From positions 2,253,501 to 2,317,500 of the forward strand of contig LT629302.1 of NCBI GenBank assembly GCA_900104375.1: 64,000 nt of DNA. Direction: 5' to 3'. The notes beneath the pieces were generated by a model that ran no database searches, was not told the DNA's origin, and was given only the letters and a program-made list of their open reading frames with translations. Of the stretch, positions 17,987 through 27,705 are shown in pieces. A program made the position numbers and the translations under genes. Position 1 is the first letter of the stretch, and each line of letters begins with the position of its first letter. This DNA comes from Flavobacteriaceae bacterium MAR_2010_188 (GTDB lineage Bacteria > Bacteroidota > Bacteroidia > Flavobacteriales > Flavobacteriaceae).

Positions 17987-19675
17987 TTATTTGTTTTCCT
18001 GAAACACGAATTCTAAAGGATTTCCAACACTTGTATTTGGGAAACTAATTCCCAATAAAGCCGACATCGTAGGAGCGATATCTATAACCTCTGTTCTTGA
18101 ATAAGTATAACCTCTCTTAATACCTTTTCCGTAAAAAATCAAGGGAACGTGGGTATCATAATTAAATGAAGAACCATGAGACGAACCTGTTGTAGGATAT
18201 GAAAGAAAGCCGGGATCATAGGCATAAATAACATCTCCAGATCTCTTTTGGTCAAACCCATTTTGTATCAACATTTCAATTCCATCCGTGAAGGAAGAGG
18301 TAGTCATGGTGGCGGCAGTATATGCCTTATCTATATTTGGATATGAGATGATTTCATTGACGATAGCAGTTTGCACTTCCGTTAAATCAATTTGTTTTTC
18401 TGAAAGTTTTGCCCGATTAAGAAATATCTGATTATTGCTGATATTTTCAATCAACCCATCTGTCTTAAAATACTCTCGTACAAACTTTGAAAGTGTCTCT
18501 TTAAAAGTAGAGTCATCAAAATATCCTGAAGGTATTCTGTTCGATTTTAAATAAGCCGGCACATCTATGGCGCCGTGATCAGAAGTTAGAAACGCAACAT
18601 AATTCCCCTTTCCAACCTGATTATCTAGACTTTCAAATAACCTAGCTAAATCTTGATCCAACCTCAAATACGCATCTTCGACTTCTTTAGAATTGACGCC
18701 ATAACTATGACCAATGTAATCGGTACTAGAAAAACTCACAGTTAATACATCTGTTATATCATCTTGACCGAGGTCCTCACCATTTATGGCTGCAATAGCA
18801 AAGTCAGCCGTAAGACTGTTTCCATAAGGTGTTGCTCTTATTAAACCATATTGTCCTTTAGATAGTTCTTTAAGGTCATAAGGGAATTCTGCAGTTTTCT
18901 TTCCATCTAAAATCGCCTCGAATTCATTTAAGTCATCTCCACTTTCTAAATACGTCGCTATATCGTACAATGGTTCCCATGGTTTTATATAACTCTGCAT
19001 CTTACCAGATTCATTGAATGTCTTTACCCACTGAGGAAGTTCATTCATATAATAACTGCTTGTAACAAAATTTCCTTCAGTCCCTCCAACATACCAATAG
19101 GCTGCGTTTGCAGTATGGCCGGCTGGCAAGATAGACCCTCTGTCTTTTAGTGAGATTCCTATTGTTTTACCTCTCATTTGAGTGAACAATCTGTTTTCAT
19201 CTGAAAAAGTGGTGGATTTCATTCTCCACGGTGACATTTCACCTTCATAACCAGAAGTTCCGACACCTTTAACCGCAGGATCCGCTGTACAATAAACATC
19301 TTGCTTTATTTCCTTATCGTACCAATTATTACCAATAATTCCATGATATTTAGGTGGTGCTCCGGTATATATAGATGCGTGGCCCGGTCCAGTATAGGTT
19401 GGCACATAATTGTAGTGGTTGTTTTTACAGTTATAACCTTCATTAATCATTCGCTTAAATCCACCTTCACCATATCGGTTGTAAAAACGGGTTAAATAAT
19501 CATAACGCATTTGATCAACCACTATCCCGACCACTAATTTTGGTCTTTCAAAATATGCTAAATTGGAATTCTTCTCAGTGTTAGTTGTGGCTGAATTCTG
19601 TGAGAAACCAGCAGCGCTGAGAAAAAAGATGGATAATATGAAAAATAAGGATTTTGGATTTTTTAATATATGCAT
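17987..19675 (-). CDS. pafA: alkaline phosphatase PafA (phosphate-insensitive type)
   Basis: A secreted phosphomonoesterase of the alkaline phosphatase superfamily, 562 aa, with a Sec signal (cleavage after AAGFSQ). The Zn-binding VVDQMRYDY begins the domain. The nucleophile is Thr95 in PTYTGPGH. The residues corresponding to Asn100, Lys162 and Arg164 of Elizabethkingia PafA are Asn116 (IIGNN), Lys177 and Arg179 (SLKDRGS), so the full active-site set is present. The C-terminal metal ligands lie in TSDHGA and SSHGS. Known members are active despite accumulating phosphate. It is monocistronic and convergent with the small ORF. The start is clear from the signal peptide. Confidence 0.93.
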   Translation of the reverse strand: MHILKNPKSLFFILSIFFLSAAGFSQNSATTNTEKNSNLAYFERPKLVVGIVVDQMRYDYLTRFYNRYGEGGFKRMINEGYNCKNNHYNYVPTYTGPGHASIYTGAPPKYHGIIGNNWYDKEIKQDVYCTADPAVKGVGTSGYEGEMSPWRMKSTTFSDENRLFTQMRGKTIGISLKDRGSILPAGHTANAAYWYVGGTEGNFVTSSYYMNELPQWVKTFNESGKMQSYIKPWEPLYDIATYLESGDDLNEFEAILDGKKTAEFPYDLKELSKGQYGLIRATPYGNSLTADFAIAAINGEDLGQDDITDVLTVSFSSTDYIGHSYGVNSKEVEDAYLRLDQDLARLFESLDNQVGKGNYVAFLTSDHGAIDVPAYLKSNRIPSGYFDDSTFKETLSKFVREYFKTDGLIENISNNQIFLNRAKLSEKQIDLTEVQTAIVNEIISYPNIDKAYTAATMTTSSFTDGIEMLIQNGFDQKRSGDVIYAYDPGFLSYPTTGSSHGSSFNYDTHVPLIFYGKGIKRGYTYSRTEVIDIAPTMSALLGISFPNTSVGNPLEFVFQENK

Positions 19676-19826
19676 AATCAGTGTTTGTTGTAAATACGAC
19701 AGAATAAAATCGGATTCTTAGAAATTTTTATAGTGATGATAAAAATACTGATTTTGTTAGAGCATTATTTAATTATGAAGTTAAATACCGTTAAGTTTTT
19801 ATAATTTAGCCGCAACAAATTTATAC

Positions 19827-20564
19827 ATGGGTTATCTACATAGTATAGGTCAATATTTCTTAATGGTTGCGGGTATGTTCCGTAAACCTACAAAGTGGTC
19901 GGTCTTAAGAAGACTGATTTTAAAGGATATCGATGACTTAATTATTGGTTCTTTGGGGATTGTTGCTTTTATAGCATTTTTCGTTGGTGGCGTTGTTACA
20001 ATTCAAACAGCACTAAATTTAACAAATCCCTTGATTCCTAAGACTCTTATTGGTTTTGCAACAAGACAATCGGTTATATTAGAATTCGCGCCGACCTTTA
20101 TTTCTATAATTATGGCCGGTAAAGTTGGCTCCTTTATAACAAGTAGTATTGGTACAATGAGGGTGACAGAACAGATCGATGCTTTAGAGGTCATGGGAGT
20201 CAATGCCCTAAACTATTTGGTATTCCCTAAATTTATTGCGTTGATGCTTTATCCCTTCCTAATTTCCATTGCCATGTTTTTAGGCATTTTAGGTGGAATG
20301 GCGGCGTGTATCTTTGGAGGTTTTGCCACTTTAGAATCTTATATAAATGGGGTGCAAATGGATTTTATTCCATTCCAGATTATTTACGCTTTTATTAAGA
20401 CCTTAATTTTTGCATTTTTACTAGCAACAGTTCCATCATACCACGGATTTTATATGAAGGGGGGAGCTTTAGAAGTTGGTCAGGCAAGTACCACATCGTT
20501 TGTTTGGACCAGTGTGTCGATTATAATATTTAATTATATTTTAACCCAAATGTTGTTAAGCTAA
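19827..20564 (+). CDS. mlaE: MlaE-family ABC transporter permease
   Basis: A 245-aa inner-membrane permease of the MlaE/YrbE family, which moves phospholipids between the inner and outer membranes. Seen: an N-terminal amphipathic helix, about five hydrophobic helices, and conserved segments IAFFVGGVVTIQTAL, GKVGSFITSSIGTMRVTEQIDALEVMGVNALNYLVFPK and the C-terminal YHGFYMKGGALEVGQAST. The stop codon overlaps the ATG of the ATPase gene by one base, so the two form a transporter. No MlaD-type substrate-binding gene follows; it must be elsewhere. The symbol is by family only. Confidence 0.9.
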   Translation: MGYLHSIGQYFLMVAGMFRKPTKWSVLRRLILKDIDDLIIGSLGIVAFIAFFVGGVVTIQTALNLTNPLIPKTLIGFATRQSVILEFAPTFISIIMAGKVGSFITSSIGTMRVTEQIDALEVMGVNALNYLVFPKFIALMLYPFLISIAMFLGILGGMAACIFGGFATLESYINGVQMDFIPFQIIYAFIKTLIFAFLLATVPSYHGFYMKGGALEVGQASTTSFVWTSVSIIIFNYILTQMLLS

Positions 20565-21346
20565 TGATTGAGGTTCAGAATTTACGGAAGTCGTTTGGTG
20601 ATGTGGAGATCTTAAAAGGTATAAGCACCTCTTTTGAAACTGGTAAAACCAACCTTATCATCGGTCAATCTGGTTCTGGTAAGACCGTTTTCTTAAAGAC
20701 ATTATTGGGACTTTACATACCTAATGATGGGTCTATTATCTATGATGATCGAGACTATAACTCCTTAGGTGACGATGAAGTAAGTAATCTGAGGGCAGAA
20801 ATTGGGATGGTCTTTCAAGGAAGTGCCTTATTTGATAGTATGACGATCGAAGAAAATGTTATGTTCCCGCTTCGATTATTTACTAAGCAAAGTCGTGGGG
20901 AAATGAGAGATAGAGCCAATTTCGTTCTAGAAAGGGTAAATCTTGAAGGAGCCCATAAAAAATTCCCAAGTGAGGCCTCCGGCGGTATGCAGAAACGGGT
21001 TGCGATTGCAAGAGCAATTGTGAATCATCCTAAATACTTATTTTGTGATGAACCAAACTCCGGATTAGATCCAAGAACGGCTATCGTTATCGATAATCTT
21101 ATTAAAGAGATTACTGAAGAATATAACATCACAACTGTTATAAACTCACATGACATGAATTCGGTGATGGAAATCGGTGAAAAAATTGTATTCTTAAAGG
21201 ATGGACTTTTAGAATGGGAAGGTTCTCGCCACAATATATTTAAAACTGATAATGAAGCGGTAACCGATTTTGTGTACTCTTCAAACTTATTTCAGAAAGT
21301 TCGTAAAATGTATCTAACAGGAGAAGCAGATACTACTGACGATTAA
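20564..21346 (+). CDS. mlaF: MlaF-family ABC transporter ATP-binding protein
   Basis: A 260-aa ATPase. Walker A GQSGSGKT (about residue 38), Q-loop MVFQGSALFDSMTIEENVMFPL, signature SGGMQKR, Walker B YLFCDEP, and the H-loop NSHDMNS are all present. The order and the PNSGLDPRTA segment after Walker B match MlaF/Mkl-type lipid transporters. It is translationally coupled to mlaE. The last 14 bases overlap the end of the convergent DUF389 gene. Confidence 0.93.
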   Translation: MIEVQNLRKSFGDVEILKGISTSFETGKTNLIIGQSGSGKTVFLKTLLGLYIPNDGSIIYDDRDYNSLGDDEVSNLRAEIGMVFQGSALFDSMTIEENVMFPLRLFTKQSRGEMRDRANFVLERVNLEGAHKKFPSEASGGMQKRVAIARAIVNHPKYLFCDEPNSGLDPRTAIVIDNLIKEITEEYNITTVINSHDMNSVMEIGEKIVFLKDGLLEWEGSRHNIFKTDNEAVTDFVYSSNLFQKVRKMYLTGEADTTDD

Positions 21347-22814
21347 TAATTATTTTTTCGGTTTTCAATAATTCTTTAAGCCAATCTCTCAGTTTGGTTT
21401 CTTCAACTACTTTTAGACTATCCGATAAAGATGAGTTCCATCTCAAGCTAACCACAGTAGACGTATCAACCTTAATAAAATCTGAAGATTCTAAGCGTTC
21501 TGCTAATCCAAAATATTCTAACTGATTATACCTGATTTTCGCATCACGCGCCAGCCCGGTAAATACAATATGGTCAGAATTAATATTTTTATTTTCTAGC
21601 TGGTCATTCAGACTTTTAATATTCAACTGTAAGTCTTCAATTTCTTTTCGAAGGACGATAATTGTGCTGTCCTGAAGTTCTATATCTATCACAGCTCTAT
21701 CGTACATATCGATGATACGGTCTGCGCTCCTACTTTCATTACTATTGATCACTAGATCAAAAGTCGAAATATTTTCGTAATCCTTCAATTCATTTCGCAA
21801 ATCAGAATCTGTAGCTTTTGAAATAGCGCCATTAAAATAAAGCGTAATCTTACGGTTAACCATATCTAATCGGTCCCGTTGTAGCCACAATTCGTTATTC
21901 GATTCAATTTCATTCTTCATGAAATTCTTATAATCCCGTTGGTATCGACTTTCTGTCAACACATTGATAAATGTCCATACCGCTGGAATCATCACTACGA
22001 TAGCCACCAACGTTGCAACTCGGGACACCAATCTCCTTCTTTTAGAATTAGCATAACGCTGCATCGGGAATTTTAGAACCTTCAACACTAAAAATGTGGC
22101 GAGAGCGATAAAAATAGTATTGATGCTGAACAAGTACATCGCTCCACCAAAGTATTTAAAATTACCTATGGCAAGTCCATAACCAGCGGTACATAAAGGT
22201 GGCATTAAAGCTGTTGCAATCGCTACCCCAAAGATTACGGAAGCTATCGTACCTTTTTTGGTCCTCGCTATTATAAGGGCCAATCCACCAAAGAATGCTA
22301 TTAGAACATCCCGAATGTCGGGTCTAATTCTACCCAATAATTCAGAAGTATCTTCGCTTAAAGGAAAAAAGTAAAAGAATAGGAAAGCAGTAAGCAAACT
22401 GAGGATGATCATTACCGCCAGATTGATCAATGATCGTTTTAAAGTATCTATATCGTTTACAGCGATAGAAAATCCAATACCTAATATTGGTCCCATTAAG
22501 GGTGAGATTAACATCGCACCGATAACTACTGCGGTAGAATTTGCATTAAGCCCGATGGACGCGACAAAAATTGAACAAACAAGAATCCAAGAAGTCGCGC
22601 CTCTAAAGGGAATATCGGCTTGGATGGCCGCAATGGTTGCATCGCGATCGGTATCTTCACGGAAATCAAGGAGGTTTTTCAAGAATATCTGTAAACTTTC
22701 AAATAGACCTTTCGCGTCTTCTTTAACCGCCTCCTTAGAATCCTTTATTTCCTTTTCTTGTTCGGCGACTTTTGCTTTCGCCTCCTCATCGATATCGTGT
22801 TTATCTATTTCCAT
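21333..22814 (-). CDS. DUF389 membrane protein
   Basis: A 493-aa protein with a charged coiled N-terminal stretch (about residues 1-60), then the DUF389 membrane core (TSWILVCSIFVASIGLNAN, AVVIGAMLISPLMGPILGIGF, RPDIRDVLIAFFGGLALIIA, GVAIATALMPPLCTAGYGLAIG), then a soluble C-terminal region with predicted coiled coil. The biochemical role of the family is unknown; a transport or sensing role is only suggested by topology. It overlaps the convergent mlaF by 14 bases. Confidence 0.88.
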   Translation of the reverse strand: MEIDKHDIDEEAKAKVAEQEKEIKDSKEAVKEDAKGLFESLQIFLKNLLDFREDTDRDATIAAIQADIPFRGATSWILVCSIFVASIGLNANSTAVVIGAMLISPLMGPILGIGFSIAVNDIDTLKRSLINLAVMIILSLLTAFLFFYFFPLSEDTSELLGRIRPDIRDVLIAFFGGLALIIARTKKGTIASVIFGVAIATALMPPLCTAGYGLAIGNFKYFGGAMYLFSINTIFIALATFLVLKVLKFPMQRYANSKRRRLVSRVATLVAIVVMIPAVWTFINVLTESRYQRDYKNFMKNEIESNNELWLQRDRLDMVNRKITLYFNGAISKATDSDLRNELKDYENISTFDLVINSNESRSADRIIDMYDRAVIDIELQDSTIIVLRKEIEDLQLNIKSLNDQLENKNINSDHIVFTGLARDAKIRYNQLEYFGLAERLESSDFIKVDTSTVVSLRWNSSLSDSLKVVEETKLRDWLKELLKTEKIIINRQ

Positions 22815-22822
22815 TTAATGAA

Positions 22823-23902
22823 TTATGAAAATGTATCTCCAAAGGTATCCTTAACTATTTGAAGGGTCTCCTTTATATCTTGTTCTTTAGATTTTGGAAA
22901 GATAAGCAGAACATCTTCTTTATCAACTATAATATAATCCTTAAGTCCGTCTACCACAACAAGTTTGTCTCTTTCGGTACGGATTAAGTTTCCAGAACTA
23001 TTAATCGATAAAGTTTTTGCGTTGACGACTACATTTTCATTCTCGTCAGCTTCCAATTTATCAAATAAACTTCCCCAAGCGCCTAGATCGTTCCAATCAA
23101 ACGTTGCTGGTAGAACAAAAACGTTATCAGAATCTTCCATTATTGCATAATCTACCGAGATATTCTCTGCATTGGGATAATTCTCTTCAATAAATGTTGC
23201 TTCAGTAGCTGTATTATAAGTATCATTTCCTTTTAGGAAATGTTGATATAGATTAGGGCTGTGCTTTTTAAATGCTGAAATCACGCTCTTAGCGCTCCAA
23301 GCAAAGATGCCTGCGTTCCAGAGGAAATTCCCTTTGCTCAAAAATTCCTTAGCGGTTTCATAGTCCGGTTTCTCCGTAAATTGACTAACAGGCTTTATAT
23401 AATTCTGAGAATCTTTGTCATATTCAATGTATCCGTATCCTGTATTAGGAAAGGTTGGGTTAATCCCTAATGTCATCAGGGCATCGTTCTTAGAACAAAA
23501 TTGAAACGCTTCATTTACATCATTTGCAAAAGCGGCTTCATCTTCTATCCAATGATCACTGGGTGCCACTAAGATTATAGCATCTTCATTCTCTTTATTA
23601 ATCTTAAGGGATGCGTATAAAATACAGGGAGCTGTATTTCTCATCGCTGGCTCTAGAATCACTTGGCTCTTAACAACATTGGGCAGTTGTTTATATACCA
23701 GATCTTCGTAACGCGCATTAGTTAATATTAATATGTTTTCTGAAGGAATAATATTTGTAAGTCGTTGAAATGTCTTTTGAATTAGCGTATCTCCAGTACC
23801 AAGCATATCATGGAATTGCTTTGGAAACATACTTGTGCTCACCGGCCAAAACCTAGATCCTACTCCACCGGCCATTAATATTGCATAGTAATTTTTATTC
23901 AT
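22823..23902 (-). CDS. manC: mannose-1-phosphate guanylyltransferase
   Basis: About 359 aa, the single-domain form that makes GDP-mannose from Man-1-P and GTP for surface polysaccharide. The signature AILMAGGVGSRFWPVSTSMFPKQF opens the nucleotidyltransferase domain; ILVAPSDHWIEDE, NTGYGYIEYD, FTEKPDYETA, GNFLWNAGIFAW and the C-terminal AIMEDSDNVFVLPATFDWNDLGAWG all fit. There is no fused isomerase domain. An ATG one codon earlier (23905) is also possible. It lies 8 bases downstream of the DUF389 start on the same strand, so may be linked with the SprT-like gene upstream. Confidence 0.93.
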   Translation of the reverse strand: MNKNYYAILMAGGVGSRFWPVSTSMFPKQFHDMLGTGDTLIQKTFQRLTNIIPSENILILTNARYEDLVYKQLPNVVKSQVILEPAMRNTAPCILYASLKINKENEDAIILVAPSDHWIEDEAAFANDVNEAFQFCSKNDALMTLGINPTFPNTGYGYIEYDKDSQNYIKPVSQFTEKPDYETAKEFLSKGNFLWNAGIFAWSAKSVISAFKKHSPNLYQHFLKGNDTYNTATEATFIEENYPNAENISVDYAIMEDSDNVFVLPATFDWNDLGAWGSLFDKLEADENENVVVNAKTLSINSSGNLIRTERDKLVVVDGLKDYIIVDKEDVLLIFPKSKEQDIKETLQIVKDTFGDTFS

Positions 23903-23928
23903 CATAAATTGAAATTTTTGTCAAGCAA

Positions 23929-24555
23929 TTAACCTACCTTTTTGCTTGAAAGTTGCGCATCACCGATTACATCTACCTCAGCATTTGGATTAAACAACCA
24001 AAGTCTATTGTTTTCTAGTTCCAGGCATTCAAAGCGCTTTACGCGCTTTTTACCCATTTTATATTTCTTATTATTTTGTGCAAGAAAGGTTTCACCCTCT
24101 CTCACTTCGAAAATAAAGGATTTTTCGCTAGGAGGGTCAAATTGTTTTAGGGCCAAATACAATTTTTCGTCAGAATTACTGCTAGCCTTAGGATTTCTGA
24201 AATGTTTAGCTAGTAATGGCAAAACATCGTTCGGGAATATTTCTGGATTAATAAATGGCAGCATCAATCTTTGAAAGGTTGACTTCCATTCCTTACCATG
24301 CGGCTTGATTTTACGACCAAACTTCTTGAAAGCTTCAAAGTGAGCAATTTCATGCACCAGCGTAATAAGAAATCTGTATTTGTTTAGACTTTCGTTTACG
24401 GTAATCTGGTGCTTTCCATCTGGCAGTAAACGATAGTCACCATGTTTGGTCTTTCGTTTACGCTTAATCTTAACCACAAGCTCGTCATGAGACAAGAGCT
24501 GAGTAATCTCAGCAATTGCAGCTTCGGGTATTTGACTATTTATTGCCTCTTGCAT
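23929..24555 (-). CDS. SprT-like zinc-metalloprotease-fold protein
   Basis: A 208-aa protein with the SprT-type metal site TLVHEIAHFEAFKKFG (HExxH) at about residue 66, preceded by a beta-rich segment (GDYRLLPDGKHQITVNESLNKY). The C-terminal half has no zinc-ribbon cysteines. SprT domains occur in DNA-protein-crosslink proteases such as Spartan, but bacterial members are mostly uncharacterised. No partner is evident nearby; the next gene, manC, follows at 26 bases. Confidence 0.85.
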   Translation of the reverse strand: MQEAINSQIPEAAIAEITQLLSHDELVVKIKRKRKTKHGDYRLLPDGKHQITVNESLNKYRFLITLVHEIAHFEAFKKFGRKIKPHGKEWKSTFQRLMLPFINPEIFPNDVLPLLAKHFRNPKASSNSDEKLYLALKQFDPPSEKSFIFEVREGETFLAQNNKKYKMGKKRVKRFECLELENNRLWLFNPNAEVDVIGDAQLSSKKVG

Positions 24556-24585
24556 TACGGCAAAAATAATCGAAAATTTGTTGCA

Positions 24586-26907
24586 TTATCTACCTTTTAT
24601 AGCAAGAATCTTAGATACATTGTTAACCCTCAAAATATACATTCCAGAATTTAAACTTTTTGGAAAACTTAATTTTGAAAGACTTCTACCTGCATCGAAT
24701 TGCTTCTCAATGATAGGAATTGTACGTCCTTGGACATCAATTAAGTGAAACTGATCTGAATCCGTGCTTCTAGTAACGTAAACTTCGTTATTGACGACCG
24801 GGTTAGGATAAACCTTAAAGGATTCCACAATCTTATCATCTACACCTAAGGTGCTATTGAAATAACTAACAGCAAAATCAAACGCTTCGTGTCCAATTTG
24901 GTAACCAATTAGTCTTCCGGCTATATCATCTGCAGGAGGATGGATACCACCCCAGATTCTACTCAAGCTACATTGATCAGAAGCATCTCTGTAAGTTGCC
25001 CACTGTAAGGTTATATTTTCTGAAGGACCTTCTTCAAATACTAAGAAATCATTTTTTGGAGCTTCAAATGAACCCATGCCTCCAGGGAAAAATGCATCCC
25101 CAGTAAAAAGTGTTAGTACTTCTGCAGCCGCTCTAGAGTAAGTTGAATGACCTGAGATATATCCTGCGAAAGGAGGGGTAACAAATGATGGTCTTTGGTA
25201 AGGCCACCAATCTTCAGCTAAAATCCAATCTACACCTGCATCTTGTGTAGCAGGATCAGTAATATAGTCAGGGCCTTTCCAGCTTCTTAATTTAATTTTA
25301 TTAAGATTCATATTGTTAGAACCTACCAATGGATCACCAGCTTTCACCAATTCTACATAACCTTCGCGAAGTGGAAAACCAGAAACACTGTAATGAGGCA
25401 GATTAGGATCAGAACTCTGACCTTGATCGCCCATGTATCTAATAGCCGATACTGGTCTAATAAAATCGTAATATCCTTTGATTCCCCATGCGCTAATTGC
25501 TGCATCGTGCATCGCGCCTCCAAGAATTAAGTATCCTTTTACATCCCACTCTAAATCTGAAAGTATCGGTCCTTGACCTCCAAATCTCTTAACTAAAGAA
25601 GGAGAATCGTTACAGTAATTTAATAAGGTGAACCAATGGCCAGGAGGTGTTTCAGAATCTGGGCCATCTGCCCAGAATTCAGCTAGCACTCTCGCATAGT
25701 CTCCACGTTGAACCATTTGCGGCGTGTAAGGCTGACCAGTTTTAGGGTTTACAGAATAACCAGGACTTCCGTCACCACCATTTTCATAATCGTAGAAATT
25801 AGGGTAATCGGCATAGTTTGTCGGCAAATCATTTAAAGATAGATTCCCAATTGAGTTCGGAGAAATATCCCAGAGAACATCGTCCGAGGGATCTAAATGC
25901 GAACTCCATGCAGCGACTAGTGAAAAATTCCACTTGTAGTAGTCACTAGATTGGTTATTAGTAGTCGTACTTAATTGCGGTGGTGGTCCTGGATCATGAT
26001 AGATTATATAATCGTGACCATCTCTAGTCTTAACTGTTCGGTCATCGTCGGACATAGCGAAAACATTCACATTCCCCCACTCAGGACTTAAGAAATTCAC
26101 AACATTCCCGGTAATTACATTTCCACTTTGGTCAATGTATGTATCCAAGCTAAGCGGTTGCCATCTATTTGGATTAGAAATCGTTGGATTACCCGAAACG
26201 GTTGGGTTCAACGGATCATTAACGGGAGTATAATACTCATTATTATAACCATCTAATTCTCTAGCACCATCTGCATTACCGTAAGACATGATGGTCTGAG
26301 CAATATAATTACCCAAAGCCGCAGCATTACCAGAAGCATAGTCGGTTGATGTAAACGTTTTATCGTAACCCAAACTCGTCATTAAATTATCAATAATGGC
26401 TTTAGTATCCGCAAAATCGGGAGAATTTTTAAATCTATAGTCCAGTAACCTAAAGGCAGCGTAACTTATAGCTTTCTTTCTGGAAATCTCAATACTCTCT
26501 TGTGGAGTAAAATTCTGCATATTACTGGTAAAACCATGCAAAGTATTGCCCATTAAATAAGGTTTTGCTTTTGCATCGTAAAGTGCCCAAGCATCATACA
26601 TGGCTATTGTTGTATGAAACAAATTTCTCGCATGTACAGTAGGACGTGCGTAATCATTCCGAATAGCTTGAAGAACAGCCTCGTTCCACATCCTTGCTAC
26701 AGAATGGTTATCCGCTGCGCTAGAAATCCTGAGATTAGAACGCGTCGAAGGAATAGAAAGGGTTTTGGTAGTATCAGCTACCATGACTGTTTCCGAAAGA
26801 ACATCTCCCGATTTTAAATTGGAAGGAAATCCTTCTGCAGTTGCGGTATTGGTAAAACTAGAAAGTATCGTTAATAACAAGATACCGGAGAAGTAACGTA
26901 GGTACAT
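24586..26907 (-). CDS. secreted vanadium-dependent haloperoxidase-like protein with T9SS sorting domain
   Basis: A 773-aa protein with a Sec signal (cleavage near TATAEG). The vanadate/phosphate site of the PAP2/haloperoxidase superfamily is intact: K-x6-RP in IKGYYDFIRP, a central SGH (His at about 587) in AGYISGHSTYSRAA, and SR-x5-H (Arg650, His656) in SRIWGGIHPP. The last 70 residues (KVYPNPVVNNEVYV to SGMYILRVNN) form a type A T9SS C-terminal sorting domain, so the enzyme should be exported and cell-surface attached or released. Whether it oxidises halides or removes phosphate cannot be read from the motifs alone. Confidence 0.88.
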   Translation of the reverse strand: MYLRYFSGILLLTILSSFTNTATAEGFPSNLKSGDVLSETVMVADTTKTLSIPSTRSNLRISSAADNHSVARMWNEAVLQAIRNDYARPTVHARNLFHTTIAMYDAWALYDAKAKPYLMGNTLHGFTSNMQNFTPQESIEISRKKAISYAAFRLLDYRFKNSPDFADTKAIIDNLMTSLGYDKTFTSTDYASGNAAALGNYIAQTIMSYGNADGARELDGYNNEYYTPVNDPLNPTVSGNPTISNPNRWQPLSLDTYIDQSGNVITGNVVNFLSPEWGNVNVFAMSDDDRTVKTRDGHDYIIYHDPGPPPQLSTTTNNQSSDYYKWNFSLVAAWSSHLDPSDDVLWDISPNSIGNLSLNDLPTNYADYPNFYDYENGGDGSPGYSVNPKTGQPYTPQMVQRGDYARVLAEFWADGPDSETPPGHWFTLLNYCNDSPSLVKRFGGQGPILSDLEWDVKGYLILGGAMHDAAISAWGIKGYYDFIRPVSAIRYMGDQGQSSDPNLPHYSVSGFPLREGYVELVKAGDPLVGSNNMNLNKIKLRSWKGPDYITDPATQDAGVDWILAEDWWPYQRPSFVTPPFAGYISGHSTYSRAAAEVLTLFTGDAFFPGGMGSFEAPKNDFLVFEEGPSENITLQWATYRDASDQCSLSRIWGGIHPPADDIAGRLIGYQIGHEAFDFAVSYFNSTLGVDDKIVESFKVYPNPVVNNEVYVTRSTDSDQFHLIDVQGRTIPIIEKQFDAGRSLSKLSFPKSLNSGMYILRVNNVSKILAIKGR

Positions 26908-27018
26908 AGGCTTCAGATTTTGGGTTTGATATTGAAAAATTCTAACAAATATAAAATCAATGTGAATACTGTGGAAAAATTTTAGCTTAAAAACAGAATA
27001 TTACGTTGTAATAATGTT

Positions 27019-27705
27019 TTAAGGTGTAGAATTCGAAACTTGAAGAATTTTTCCGTTATAAAATTGATTTCCAGTCATCGAGAAATCATAAATATAATTT
27101 GCCATTTCCGCTGCCGAAGTTGGAGCATTATATCCAGGGAATGCCTCCTCTAGCATTTCAGTCTGCACCGCGCCGAGCGCGAGCACGTTCACACTTGGTC
27201 CATTTTCCTTAAATTCTTCTGCCAGTAGTTCTGATAGGGTAATAAGAGCACCTTTACTTGAACTATAAGCGGCCAAGCCAGGAAACTTTAGACTTCCTTG
27301 AATACCACCCATAGAACTTATATTAACGATGTGTCCATCACTTTTCATAAATGGATGTGCGATTCTAATTAATTCTGCAACCGCAAATACATTAGTTTTA
27401 TACACTTCTAGGAAGTCGGCCGTCGAAGTTGAAACAAACGGTTTATTTATTAATGCTCCGGCATTATTTATAAGAATATCCACGCGTTGAAGATTCACAG
27501 AAATATGTTTTTCTACTTCTTGCAAATCTGAAGGATTATTTAAGTCGCAGGCAAGCGCAGAAACACTATCTAAATTTAAATCTTCAATTGGAGCAGAATT
27601 TCGAGATAGAGCCAATACAGTATGTCCATTGTTGGAAAAGATCTTAGCCAATTCATAGCCAATTCCTCGGCTGGTCCCTGTTATGATGACGTTTTTTTTA
27701 CTCAT
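27019..27705 (-). CDS. short-chain dehydrogenase/reductase (SDR)
   Basis: A 228-aa classical SDR. The cofactor motif GTSRGIGYELA at the N-terminus, NNAGALINKPF in the middle, the catalytic serine region NISSMGG, and Y-x-x-x-K in AAYSSSKGALITLSELLAEE are all present. NADP(H) is likely from the Arg in the glycine motif, but the substrate is unknown. Its start overlaps the end of the upstream M28 peptidase gene by 8 bases, so the two are probably co-transcribed. Confidence 0.9.
   Translation of the reverse strand: MSKKNVIITGTSRGIGYELAKIFSNNGHTVLALSRNSAPIEDLNLDSVSALACDLNNPSDLQEVEKHISVNLQRVDILINNAGALINKPFVSTSTADFLEVYKTNVFAVAELIRIAHPFMKSDGHIVNISSMGGIQGSLKFPGLAAYSSSKGALITLSELLAEEFKENGPSVNVLALGAVQTEMLEEAFPGYNAPTSAAEMANYIYDFSMTGNQFYNGKILQVSNSTP

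Noticed and set aside
22405..22818. 137-codon plus-strand frame opposite the DUF389 gene
   Set aside because: Antisense to the conserved membrane core; residues are an artefact of complementary codons.
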